From the NCBI GenBank assembly GCA_958403395.1, contig CATXXF010000003.1, positions 33,515 through 97,514 on the forward strand: DNA of 64,000 nucleotides, read 5' to 3'. The stretch comes from an uncultured Collinsella sp. (lineage in GTDB: Bacteria; Actinomycetota; Coriobacteriia; Coriobacteriales; Coriobacteriaceae). How positions within the stretch are numbered: the stretch's first letter is position 1; every line of letters begins with the position of its first letter. The position numbers were made by a program, and so were the translations under genes. Of the stretch, positions 51,463 through 58,729 are shown one piece after another. Below the pieces are notes generated by a model. The model was not told the DNA's origin. It saw only the letters and a list, made by a program, of their open reading frames with translations, and did no database searches.

Positions 51463-52371
51463 TTAGCTGTTCGCGAAATTCGCGTCGGCTGCACCCTCCT
51501 GACGCATAAACGGCGGCATCTCCCCCGTCGCGGCGCAGGCGGCAATCTGATGCAGGGCTCCGGCAACCGCATCGTCTGCCGCAGCGCCGATATGCCAGCG
51601 CGCGGCAGCCGTGACAGCCTCGTTGGCATTGGCGACTGCAACGGAGTTGAGAACGGCATCGATCATGGGCAGGTCGTTATCGGAATCGCCAAATACGGCC
51701 ACCTCATCGGGCGTCAGGCCCAAAGCGCGCGCTAGCTCCAGCGCAGCGCAGCCCTTGTCCCAACCAGCCGGAAGGATGTCAAACAGGCGCACTCGGTTGT
51801 TGGGAAACACGAGCGAGAGTTCCGGCACCTCGGCGGCAACGCGCTCACGTAGCTCCGCGAGCTCCTCACGCGAACGGGCACTCCAGATATTCGCCTTAAA
51901 CACCGGCGCGTCATCGACGACGGGACGGCACGGGGCTTCTTCGCCTTTGAGCCATGCGTTGCCGCCCGACTCCATGGCGCGACGAACACGCTCGGGATCA
52001 CTCGTCACGCAATAGGCATCGTTGCCCCAAAAGTCATCGCCCAGGCTATAGACCTTCAGATAGGTATCGTCGGTCTCTTGCTCAAGATAGTCGGCAAGAC
52101 GCATGAGGGCACCGTTGTCGCTCGCACGGGAGGCAACAACCTCGCCGTCGACAAACATCACCTGGCCGTTACAGAACGCACCGGTCGAAAAACACTCGGA
52201 ACGGTTTTTGAACATCCAGCCCATCGCGGACGGCTGACGACCCGAAACCGGCCCAAAGTGCAGACCCGCCGCCTGCATGGCATGAATACCCTCAATGGCG
52301 TAGTCGCTGGCGCCGTCATGCCCGGCTGGAATCAGCGTATCGTCCATATCGGTCAGCACAAGTTTAATCAT
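51463..52371 (-). CDS. HAD-superfamily phosphatase (Cof type)
   Basis: 302 residues. Motif I is VLTDMDDTLIPA, motif II lies in FGPVSGRQPSA, and motif III/IV is VAVFGDSDNDLPMID. A Cof-type cap (type IIB) lies between. Members dephosphorylate sugar phosphates or FMN-related compounds. The start ATG at 52371 follows GGGGGCC, a moderate site. The C-terminal part (about 285-302) is an extra tail. The LysR gene follows in the same direction. The 33-bp CTGTCCC hairpin lies upstream at 52410. Confidence 0.88.
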   Translation of the reverse strand: MIKLVLTDMDDTLIPAGHDGASDYAIEGIHAMQAAGLHFGPVSGRQPSAMGWMFKNRSECFSTGAFCNGQVMFVDGEVVASRASDNGALMRLADYLEQETDDTYLKVYSLGDDFWGNDAYCVTSDPERVRRAMESGGNAWLKGEEAPCRPVVDDAPVFKANIWSARSREELAELRERVAAEVPELSLVFPNNRVRLFDILPAGWDKGCAALELARALGLTPDEVAVFGDSDNDLPMIDAVLNSVAVANANEAVTAAARWHIGAAADDAVAGALHQIAACAATGEMPPFMRQEGAADANFANS

Positions 52372-52409
52372 AAGGCCCCCATTCGTATCGGTCCTACCTA
52401 TTGTAACGA

Positions 52410-52442
52410 CCTGCCAAAATAAACCTGTCCCTTTTTGGCAGG
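52410..52442. repeat. CTGTCCC-loop hairpin, copy 3
   Basis: Arms CCTGCCAAAA and TTTTGGCAGG are perfect. It differs from the inverse of the copy at 11389 by one base. It lies between the HAD gene and the TPP riboswitch. Confidence 0.8.
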
Positions 52443-52469
52443 TGCGCTAGTATAGGGAACAACAGATTC

Positions 52470-52560
52470 GATGCGGGAGTGCCGGCGGTGCAAACCACAA
52501 GGCTGAGAGGGCATGGGGCCCAATCCTTTGAACCTGTCAGTTAATGCTGGCGTAGGGAGC
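52470..52560 (+). ncRNA. TPP riboswitch (THI element)
   Basis: All core blocks are present: GCGGGAGTGC at 52473, CTGAGAG at 52503, CCTTTGAACCTG at 52525 and TTAATGCTGGCGTAGGGA at 52541. The P1 stem pairs near 52472 and 52556. It precedes thiM, and the terminator at 52575 follows, so TPP probably ends transcription early. Confidence 0.93.
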
Positions 52561-52574
52561 ATGCCGCCTTTACA

Positions 52575-52605
52575 GGGGCGCTGTCTATGCACAGCGCCCC
52601 TTTTC
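52575..52605 (+). terminator. Riboswitch-linked terminator
   Basis: GGGGCGCTGT pairs perfectly with ACAGCGCCCC around CTATGC, followed by TTTTC. It lies between the TPP riboswitch and the thiM ribosome site, so it is the likely expression platform. Confidence 0.85.
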
Positions 52606-52626
52606 TATGCCAAGGAGGCATGTGCA

Positions 52627-53466
52627 GTGATTGATTCGGAACAGCTTAAGCAAAATGTGGTCAAGGCCGTAGAGGAGATTCGCGCCACCAATCCGATGGC
52701 CGGCTCCATCACCAACACGGTGACGATCGACTTTGTCGCCAACGCACAGCTCGCCGTGGGCGGATCGGCCGCCATGGTCTATCTGCCCGACGAGGGCGAA
52801 GCGCTCGTTGCCGGCGGCGGCGCCATCTATCTCAACATGGGCACGCTCTTCCCTATCTACGAGCAGACGATTCCCCGCGCGGCGAAGGCGGCACACGACG
52901 CCGGCAAGCCCTGGGTGCTCGATCCGGTGGGCCTGGGCATCGGTAGCCTGCGCACCCAGCTGGTAAACGAGCTCAAGCAGTACAAGCCCGCCATCGTGCG
53001 CGGCAACGCCTCCGAGATTATCGCGCTCGCCGGCCTGTGGGGTCTTGAGGGCGAGACGGCCGATCTGAGCCGCGTGCGCGGTGTCGATACCACCGACACG
53101 GTCGACGCCGCCCGTGGTGCCGCCGTGGAGCTCGCCCGCTACACCGGCGGCGCCGTAGTGGTCTCGGGCGAAGTCGACCTGATTACCGACGGCACGACCG
53201 TGGCCAAGTCCCACGGCGGCAGCCCGCTCATGTCCAAGATCACCGGCTGCGGCTGCTCGCAGGGCGGCGTGCTGGCCGTGTACGCCTGCGCCGCCGACCC
53301 GTTTACGGCAGCCGTCTGCGGCACCGCCGTCTACAACGTGGCCGGCACGCGTGCCGCCGCTGTCGCCGATGCCCCGGCAAGCTTTAAGGTCGCCTTTATC
53401 GACGAGCTCTACCGCGCAACCGCCCAAGACATTGCCGATAACCAACTCGAGCTCGAGGAGGCATAA
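52627..53466 (+). CDS. thiM: Hydroxyethylthiazole kinase
   Basis: 279 residues from GTG 52627 behind AAGGAGG; longer in-frame starts would include the terminator. Marks: NPMAGSITNTVTIDFVANAQLAVGGSAAMV near the N-terminus, PWVLDPVGLGIGSLR, RGNASEIIALAG, and the C-terminal KITGCGCSQGGVLAVYAC with the catalytic Cys region (usually TGxGC). It phosphorylates the thiazole moiety of thiamine for salvage. The gene leads the thiM-thiamine-binding-thiE operon under riboswitch control. Confidence 0.92.
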   Translation: MIDSEQLKQNVVKAVEEIRATNPMAGSITNTVTIDFVANAQLAVGGSAAMVYLPDEGEALVAGGGAIYLNMGTLFPIYEQTIPRAAKAAHDAGKPWVLDPVGLGIGSLRTQLVNELKQYKPAIVRGNASEIIALAGLWGLEGETADLSRVRGVDTTDTVDAARGAAVELARYTGGAVVVSGEVDLITDGTTVAKSHGGSPLMSKITGCGCSQGGVLAVYACAADPFTAAVCGTAVYNVAGTRAAAVADAPASFKVAFIDELYRATAQDIADNQLELEEA

Positions 53467-53469
53467 GCC

Positions 53470-53811
53470 ATGTCCGAGCTTGCAACCAATACCGGCATGA
53501 ACACGCTCGTCGCTGTGGCCATCGCCCCGTGCGGCACCGGCGATGAGCTGTCCGCCGAGGTCGCCGAGGTCGTGCGTGTTATTCGCGAGAGCGGCCTTCC
53601 CAACCGCACCACCTCGATGTTCACCGAGATCGAGGGCGACTGGGACGAGGTCATGCAGGTCGTGCGCGACGCAACCTTTGTGTTGGCGAACAAAGGCATC
53701 CGCACCGAAGTCGTGCTCAAAGCCGATATTCGGCCCGGATTTACTGACACCATGACCGGCAAACTCGAGCGCATGGAAGCACAGATCAAAAAGCAGGAGG
53801 AAGCACGATGA
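53470..53811 (+). CDS. MTH1187/YkoF-type thiamine-binding protein
   Basis: 113 residues, starting 3 bp after the thiM stop. Marks: LVAVAIAPCGTGDELSAEVAEVVRVIRESG, SMFTEIEGDWDEVMQVVRDAT and EVVLKADIRPGF. The family (DUF77) forms a ferredoxin-like dimer or tetramer that binds thiamine or its pyrimidine. Its position inside a TPP-controlled operon supports a thiamine role. It overlaps thiE by 4 bp (ATGA), so translation is coupled. It may store or pass on thiamine precursors. Confidence 0.88.
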   Translation: MSELATNTGMNTLVAVAIAPCGTGDELSAEVAEVVRVIRESGLPNRTTSMFTEIEGDWDEVMQVVRDATFVLANKGIRTEVVLKADIRPGFTDTMTGKLERMEAQIKKQEEAR

Positions 53812-54503
53812 GCATCCGCGACAACCTTGATATCTCGGCCTATCTGGTACTCGGCCCCGAAAACACGCTCGGGCGCCCCGTGGGCGATGTAGTGGCCCAG
53901 GCGCTCGACGCCGGCTTTACCTGCATCCAGGTGCGCTCCAAGGTGGCAAGTGCCCGCGAGATCATTGCGCTGACCGGCGACGCCGCGCAGGCAATCGCAC
54001 AGGCTGGCAAGACCGGTCAGGTCGCCCTGTTAATCGACGACCGCCTTGACTGCGTACTCGCCGCGCGCGAGCAGGGTATTGCCGTCGACGGCGTGCACGT
54101 GGGCCAGAGCGATATTCCCGTCGAGGTCTGCCGCAAGCTGCTGGGCCCCGATGCCATCGTGGGCCTTTCGGCCCGTTGCGAGGAGATGCTCGAGTACGTC
54201 AAGACCGCCGACATGAGCCTAGTCGACTACCTGGGCATCGGCCCGCTCCACGAAACCGAGACCAAGCGCGATTGCGGACGCGCAGCCGATGGCTCCATCA
54301 TCACCAAGAGCTTTGAGGACCTGGCCGCCCTCCACGCGGCAAGCCCCGTGCCCATCGTGGTGGGCGGCGGCGTCAAGACAGCCGACCTGCCGCAGCTCAA
54401 GGCCACCGGCGTCGATGGCTTCTTTGTGGTGAGCGCCGTCTGCAGTGCCGACGACCCCTACGCCGCCGCCAAAGAGCTCGTCGACACCTGGCAGCAGGCA
54501 TAG
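53808..54503 (+). CDS. thiE: Thiamine-phosphate synthase
   Basis: 231 residues, TIM-barrel. Marks: CIQVRSKVASAREII, LLIDDRLDCVLAAREQGIAVDGVHVGQSD, VGLSARCEEML, GIGPLHETETKRD (usual GPIFPTxTK) and VPIVVGGGVKTADLPQLKATGVDGFFVVSAVC. It joins hydroxymethylpyrimidine diphosphate with thiazole phosphate to thiamine phosphate. It acts directly after ThiM in the pathway. The variant GPLHETETK keeps the phosphate-binding Thr. A terminator at 54542 follows. Confidence 0.93.
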   Translation: MSIRDNLDISAYLVLGPENTLGRPVGDVVAQALDAGFTCIQVRSKVASAREIIALTGDAAQAIAQAGKTGQVALLIDDRLDCVLAAREQGIAVDGVHVGQSDIPVEVCRKLLGPDAIVGLSARCEEMLEYVKTADMSLVDYLGIGPLHETETKRDCGRAADGSIITKSFEDLAALHAASPVPIVVGGGVKTADLPQLKATGVDGFFVVSAVCSADDPYAAAKELVDTWQQA

Positions 54504-54541
54504 GCCGAGCAGCTTATTCGCGACCTCATATCTTCAGCAAT

Positions 54542-54587
54542 GGAAAGCGCATCCCAGTTTAGACCTCCATTCCGGGATGCGCTTTCC
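54542..54587. terminator. Terminator between thiE and the patatin gene
   Basis: GGAAAGCGCATCCC pairs perfectly with GGGATGCGCTTTCC around an 18-nt loop, between convergent genes. Confidence 0.8.
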
Positions 54588-54598
54588 GCATGCGACCC

Positions 54599-55468
54599 TT
54601 ACCCCGCCAGATATGCTTCCAACGCGGGCAAGGTCGCCTCCGCATCGTGGCGACCGACCTGGTAGATGCGCTCGAGCTCATCGGGTTCGCGGCACAGCGA
54701 CGGCACCTTCACCGATTCGCTCGGCCGCACCACAAAGACCTCGCCGGCGGCCTCGCGACGCGCCAGGTCATCGAGCGTGGCATTGTAGACCTCATGCCGA
54801 TGCTCAAGCGCCGCGACAAACTCCGGGTAGTGACGGAACACACGCCGCAGCATGGGCATCACGCTGTTGGGCTGCTTCACAAAGCCCGCCGGCTGCGTCA
54901 GCACCACCACGTTGCGGTCATACCCCTGCGCAAACAGCCATGCGCTGGGGATTGAATCAGCCACGCCACCATCCAGATACTTATGCCCGTCAATAACAAC
55001 GGGACGCGTCGCCACGGGAATAGCCGACGACGCCCGGATCCACTCGATATCGCGCTCGTCGCCATACGGCAGATCGTGATAGACGGCCTTGCCCGTCTCG
55101 ATATCGGTACACACGCACGTAAATCGCATGGGGCAGGCGCGATACGCCTTCAAGTCGATGGGATCGCGCTCGATGGGCACCTCGTGATAGGCAAAATCGG
55201 CATTAAACATATCACCGGTTCGCAGCCAGCTGGCCACACCCGCATAGCGCTTATCGGCGCAATAGGTCTTGTTGTAGCGAATGGCACGGCCGATCTGGCG
55301 CGATTTAAAGTTGTAGCCAAACGCCGCGCCCGCCGAGACACCCACCATATGGTCGCAGATCAAACCGTGCTCCATCCAAACGTCGAGCACGCCCGCCGTA
55401 TACATACCGCGGTAGCCGCCTCCCTCGAGCGCGAGCCCCACCGTGCGCGTCGTATCCGGCTGTGCCAT
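54599..55468 (-). CDS. Patatin-like phospholipase
   Basis: 289 residues from ATG 55468 behind GGAG. The Gly-rich oxyanion motif is LALEGGGYRGMYTAGVLD, the nucleophile GVSAGAAFG and the second catalytic residue DGGVADS. This places it in the bacterial patatin family (RssA/YlbK type) with Ser-Asp dyad acyl hydrolase activity on membrane lipids. No signal peptide is seen, so it acts in the cytoplasm or at the inner membrane. The C-terminal 100 residues form a helical cap. It is convergent with thiE. Confidence 0.9.
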   Translation of the reverse strand: MAQPDTTRTVGLALEGGGYRGMYTAGVLDVWMEHGLICDHMVGVSAGAAFGYNFKSRQIGRAIRYNKTYCADKRYAGVASWLRTGDMFNADFAYHEVPIERDPIDLKAYRACPMRFTCVCTDIETGKAVYHDLPYGDERDIEWIRASSAIPVATRPVVIDGHKYLDGGVADSIPSAWLFAQGYDRNVVVLTQPAGFVKQPNSVMPMLRRVFRHYPEFVAALEHRHEVYNATLDDLARREAAGEVFVVRPSESVKVPSLCREPDELERIYQVGRHDAEATLPALEAYLAG

Positions 55469-55596
55469 GCGACCATCTCCGTTCCTGCGTTTTAAAACGG
55501 GATAAGTATACCCGTCAACAAATATCGTCTCAGTCGCATTTTCATCGAACATCGCATCGTCGCGCTACCGCCTGTCGAATAATAGCCGTCCACAGC

Positions 55597-55893
55597 ATGT
55601 GCACCCATATCCCCGCACTCGAGGAAAGCGGCTTTATGGTGACGCTCGACAAGCACATTTGGCAGATTGCGCCCACCGACCGCGATCAAGGCCGCAGCAC
55701 GCAAATCATTTCATCGATGCTCGAAATGGCGCAGTCGCTCCATCTGCCCGTCGTGGTCGAAGGCGTCGAAACAAATGAGCAGGCAAACATGCTGCGCCAC
55801 ATGGGCGCCCGCTACGCTCAGGGCTTCCTCTACTACCGCCCCATGCCGGCGAAGGATTTTGAGGCATTGCTCGATGACGGCAATAACAACTGA
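55597..55893 (+). pseudogene. Remnant of an EAL-domain c-di-GMP phosphodiesterase
   Basis: The 98 residues from the ATG at 55597 match the end of an EAL domain: LEESGFMVTLD, then LEMAQSLHLPVVVEGVETNE, MGARYAQGFLYYRPMP and FEALL. The part with the EAL motif is missing at the front. The DFGxGxSSL to KID segment is deleted between FMVTLD and KHIWQ. So both catalytic and metal-binding motifs are absent. It precedes the GGDEF gene by 128 bp and may have been part of a fused GGDEF-EAL gene here. Confidence 0.7.
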
Positions 55894-55951
55894 TACGCTC
55901 GCGCGCAAAACGCCACCGCCGAAGGGAACATTTGTCCCCATTGGCTAACTT

Positions 55952-55982
55952 ATATCCCCAATTCAAACCGAATTGGGGATAT
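55952..55982. promoter_or_regulatory. Inverted repeat upstream of the GGDEF gene
   Basis: ATATCCCCAATTC and GAATTGGGGATAT pair perfectly around AAACC, about 40 bp before the GGDEF start. It lacks a T-tract on the plus strand and could be an operator or leader hairpin. TCCCCA is shared with the kup palindrome. Confidence 0.5.
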
Positions 55983-56020
55983 GATACAAACCGTTGTTCC
56001 GCCCAAGGAGGTTATCCATC

Positions 56021-57550
56021 ATGAACGAGTCGCATCGCCTGGGCGAGCAATCGATTATTGCCTATCTTCAGCGACTTGCGAATGGCATCTTGACCGCCGA
56101 ACTCGATGTTGCCGCGCTACCTGCTGAGCTGCGCCCCGTTGGTGAGCAACTGCAAAAGACGCATGCCATCCTGCAACAAGAGCGCCAGCTGCTTGAGCGC
56201 AACGCCTATATCGATCCGCTCACCAACTTGGGCAACCGCAACGGATTCGACCGTCACGTCGAGCAACTCTGGCGCAAAGGCGACCCCTTCACCTGCGCCT
56301 ATATTGACATCGACCATCTCAAGCATTGCAATGATAGGTTTGGCCACGCCGAAGGCAATCGCTATATTCTGAGCATCTGCCGCACGCTCACCGAAGCAAT
56401 GGAACGCGATGACCTGCTGTTCCGTATCGGTGGAGACGAGTTTGTGCTTATCTCGCTCTCCACAAACGAGACTGAACTCGAGCAGCGCTTGGAGCAGGTA
56501 CGTGCCGGGCTAATCGAGGCGAGCTCAGGTGGCAAGGCGCCCATGATCGGCAGCTTTAGCTTTGGCTGCTCGCGCGTCGATCCACTTGCCGGCGACACGC
56601 GTCGCCAGATGACGATGGATGCCGATCGCAAGATGTATCGCTATAAGCTCATGCATCGTGTGCAGCAACCGAAAGACAATGACGCGCCGCAACGCCCAAT
56701 CGTCGATCAGCTTCCCTGCAACGACCGGGTGTTCCAAGCGATCTCCATGAGCTCCGAGACGCGCTATCCGTTCATCCTCAATCTCGATACGGGCGAATCG
56801 CAATGGTCGGTCAACGCCGTGCGCGATTTTGACCTGCCCTCCCAGCACCCTTTTAACTCGGTCGATATGTGGCTTGCCCGCGTTCATCCCGAGGACCGCG
56901 ACAACGTACGCGCCGAGCTCGACATGGTGATAAACGGCACGTGGCACTTCCACTACATGCAGTATCGCGTGATGGATGCCACCGGAGCGTACGTGCTTTG
57001 CGACTGCACGGGCTACCGCTTGGACGGCACCGATACCGAGCCCAGCATGTATGTGGGCATTATCGTCAACCGAAGCTTGGCAGATACGACCGATTCCGTG
57101 ACCGGCTTGGGCGATATTCACGCCCTGGTCAACGCCATTGGCGAAATGCGTCGCGTGGCGCGCAAGGCTGGTTTGATCGCCATCAAAATCGACGATATCG
57201 CTCAGGTCAATGCCCGCTTTGGCTTTGATGCGGGCGACCGCGTTTTGGCAGAAAGCGCCGCCTGCCTCATGGAATGCTCGCGCGGCAAGGGTCGCCTGTT
57301 CCGCTCGACGGGACCGACGTTCGCGGCGCTTTTCGACGACTTTGATCTCGAAGAGACCGACACAATCGCAGAAGAAATCGAGCGGTTCCTGGGTTCTCCC
57401 GTGCTCATCGGCTCGCTTGAATATCAGCCACCCATTCGTGTGGCGACACTTCATCTGGACAGCGTTGACCGACAGCCCGTTTCCATTTTGAACGAGCTCA
57501 AAGCGTTACTTAAAGAGGCACCGCAAGTACCGGGCACCAAGCTGGACTAG
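56021..57550 (+). CDS. GGDEF diguanylate cyclase with PAS and a second, degenerate GGDEF domain
   Basis: 509 residues from ATG 56021 behind AAGGAGG. A helical coil (about 15-65) leads to a GGDEF domain, 70-225, with DPLTNLGNRNGFD, YIDIDHLKHCNDRFGH and an intact RIGGDEF, so it probably makes c-di-GMP. A PAS-like domain follows (about 245-365, WLARVHPEDRDNVR). The last 145 residues are a second GGDEF fold with SVTGLGDIHALVN, but its signature is RSTGPTFAAL, so it is inactive. Such a GGDEF-PAS-GGDEF order usually continues into an EAL domain, which is absent. It probably acts in the cytoplasm. Confidence 0.85.
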   Translation: MNESHRLGEQSIIAYLQRLANGILTAELDVAALPAELRPVGEQLQKTHAILQQERQLLERNAYIDPLTNLGNRNGFDRHVEQLWRKGDPFTCAYIDIDHLKHCNDRFGHAEGNRYILSICRTLTEAMERDDLLFRIGGDEFVLISLSTNETELEQRLEQVRAGLIEASSGGKAPMIGSFSFGCSRVDPLAGDTRRQMTMDADRKMYRYKLMHRVQQPKDNDAPQRPIVDQLPCNDRVFQAISMSSETRYPFILNLDTGESQWSVNAVRDFDLPSQHPFNSVDMWLARVHPEDRDNVRAELDMVINGTWHFHYMQYRVMDATGAYVLCDCTGYRLDGTDTEPSMYVGIIVNRSLADTTDSVTGLGDIHALVNAIGEMRRVARKAGLIAIKIDDIAQVNARFGFDAGDRVLAESAACLMECSRGKGRLFRSTGPTFAALFDDFDLEETDTIAEEIERFLGSPVLIGSLEYQPPIRVATLHLDSVDRQPVSILNELKALLKEAPQVPGTKLD

Positions 57551-57554
57551 CGTT

Positions 57555-57599
57555 GTGGGGCGCGATGTGAAACACAAGCCGTTTCACATCGCGCCCCAC
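57555..57599. repeat. Perfect 19-bp inverted repeat after the GGDEF gene
   Basis: GTGGGGCGCGATGTGAAAC and its exact complement flank ACAAGCC. There is no T-tract, so it is more like a REP-type hairpin than a rho-independent terminator, although it may still stop transcription. Confidence 0.75.
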
Positions 57600-57661
57600 G
57601 CCATCTACCCTCTCGTGCGATAATCCTCCGCAGAAGTCACCGACAGCAGAGGGAGTTTGTG

Positions 57662-58285
57662 ATGAAGGTTCTTTTGGTCAATGGCAGCCCCAAGGCAAAC
57701 GGCAACACCGCCCGCGCACTCGCCGAAGTCGCCGAGCAGCTCATTGCCGAAGGCATTGATACCGAGGTGTTTCAGCTGGGCGCCAAGCCCATTCGCGATT
57801 GCATCGGTTGCGGCCAGTGCGGCAAGCTCGGCGGTCGCTGCACCTTTGACGACGACGTGGTGAACGAGCTCATCGCTGCCGCCGAGCAGGCAGATGGCTT
57901 TGTCTTTGGCTCACCTGTCTACTATGCGCACCCCAGCGGGCGCATCCTCTCGGCTCTCGATCGCGCCTTCTATGCAGGCGGGCATGCCTTTGAGCACAAA
58001 CCCGGCGCCGCAGTCGCCGTCGCCCGTCGCGGCGGCACGTCGACGACCTTCGATGTGCTCAACAAGTACTTCACCATCAACCAGATGCCCGTGGTTGCCT
58101 CCACGTACTGGAACAACGTGTTTGGCGCCATGCCGGGTGAAGCTGCCCAGGACGCCGAGGGCCTGGCCACCATGCGCAACATCGGCAAGAACATGGCCTG
58201 GCTCCTGCATTGTATCGAGGCAGGACAGGCCGCCGGCATCGAAGCCCCCGAAGCCGATCGCGAGCGCACAAACTTCATCAGGTAG
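57662..58285 (+). CDS. NADPH-dependent FMN reductase / flavodoxin-fold oxidoreductase
   Basis: 207 residues from ATG 57662 (a GTG directly before is in frame). Motifs: LLVNGSPKANGNTARAL (FMN phosphate loop), DCIGCGQCGKLGG with three Cys, typical of iron-sulfur-flavoprotein-like members, and GFVFGSPVYYAHPSGRI. The Cys may hold a redox disulfide or Fe-S. It probably reduces flavins, quinones or nitro compounds. The next gene (ArsC-like) starts 17 bp after the stop, so both may be cotranscribed. Confidence 0.85.
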   Translation: MKVLLVNGSPKANGNTARALAEVAEQLIAEGIDTEVFQLGAKPIRDCIGCGQCGKLGGRCTFDDDVVNELIAAAEQADGFVFGSPVYYAHPSGRILSALDRAFYAGGHAFEHKPGAAVAVARRGGTSTTFDVLNKYFTINQMPVVASTYWNNVFGAMPGEAAQDAEGLATMRNIGKNMAWLLHCIEAGQAAGIEAPEADRERTNFIR

Positions 58286-58301
58286 AACGGCGGAACATAA
58301 T

Positions 58302-58643
58302 ATGAATATTCAAATCTTCGGGACTAAGAAGTCTTTCGACACCAAGAAGGCGCAGCGTTATTTTAAGGAGCGCCGCATTAAGGTGCAGTTTATCGACCTT
58401 AAGGAAAAGGAGATGAGCAAGGGCGAGCTCACGAGCGTGATGCAGGCGGTCGGCGGCATCGACAAGCTGCTCAACCCCAAGGCCAAGGACGAGGAGACGC
58501 TCGCGCTCATCCAGCACCTCACCCCTAGCCAGCGCTTCGACAAGCTGCTCGAGAACCAGCAGGTTCTAGCCGAGCCCATCGTGCGCAACGGCAAAAAGGC
58601 CACCGTCGGTTATTGCCCCGATGTATGGGGAGCCTGGGAGTAG
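58302..58643 (+). CDS. ArsC/Spx-family protein without the N-terminal Cys
   Basis: 113 residues from ATG 58302. The thioredoxin-like ArsC fold is recognisable: IQIFGTKKSFDTKKAQRYFK, then VQFIDLKEKEMSKGELTSVM, LLNPKAKDEE and LLENQQVLAEPIVRNGKKATVGYCPDVW. The usual Cys of the C-x-x-C/S motif (GTxKCxxC) is replaced by Ser in KKSFDT, so normal redox or arsenate chemistry is not expected. It may act as a regulator or use glutathione-like cofactors. The neighbour is the flavin reductase. Confidence 0.85.
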   Translation: MNIQIFGTKKSFDTKKAQRYFKERRIKVQFIDLKEKEMSKGELTSVMQAVGGIDKLLNPKAKDEETLALIQHLTPSQRFDKLLENQQVLAEPIVRNGKKATVGYCPDVWGAWE

Positions 58644-58729
58644 CCTGTGTTATTTGCCGGCGCGTGGGTATAAGAGCAGGCGTTTGGCATAAGATTCAAC
58701 TGTAAGCGATGTCTAACAAAGGAGGGCAC

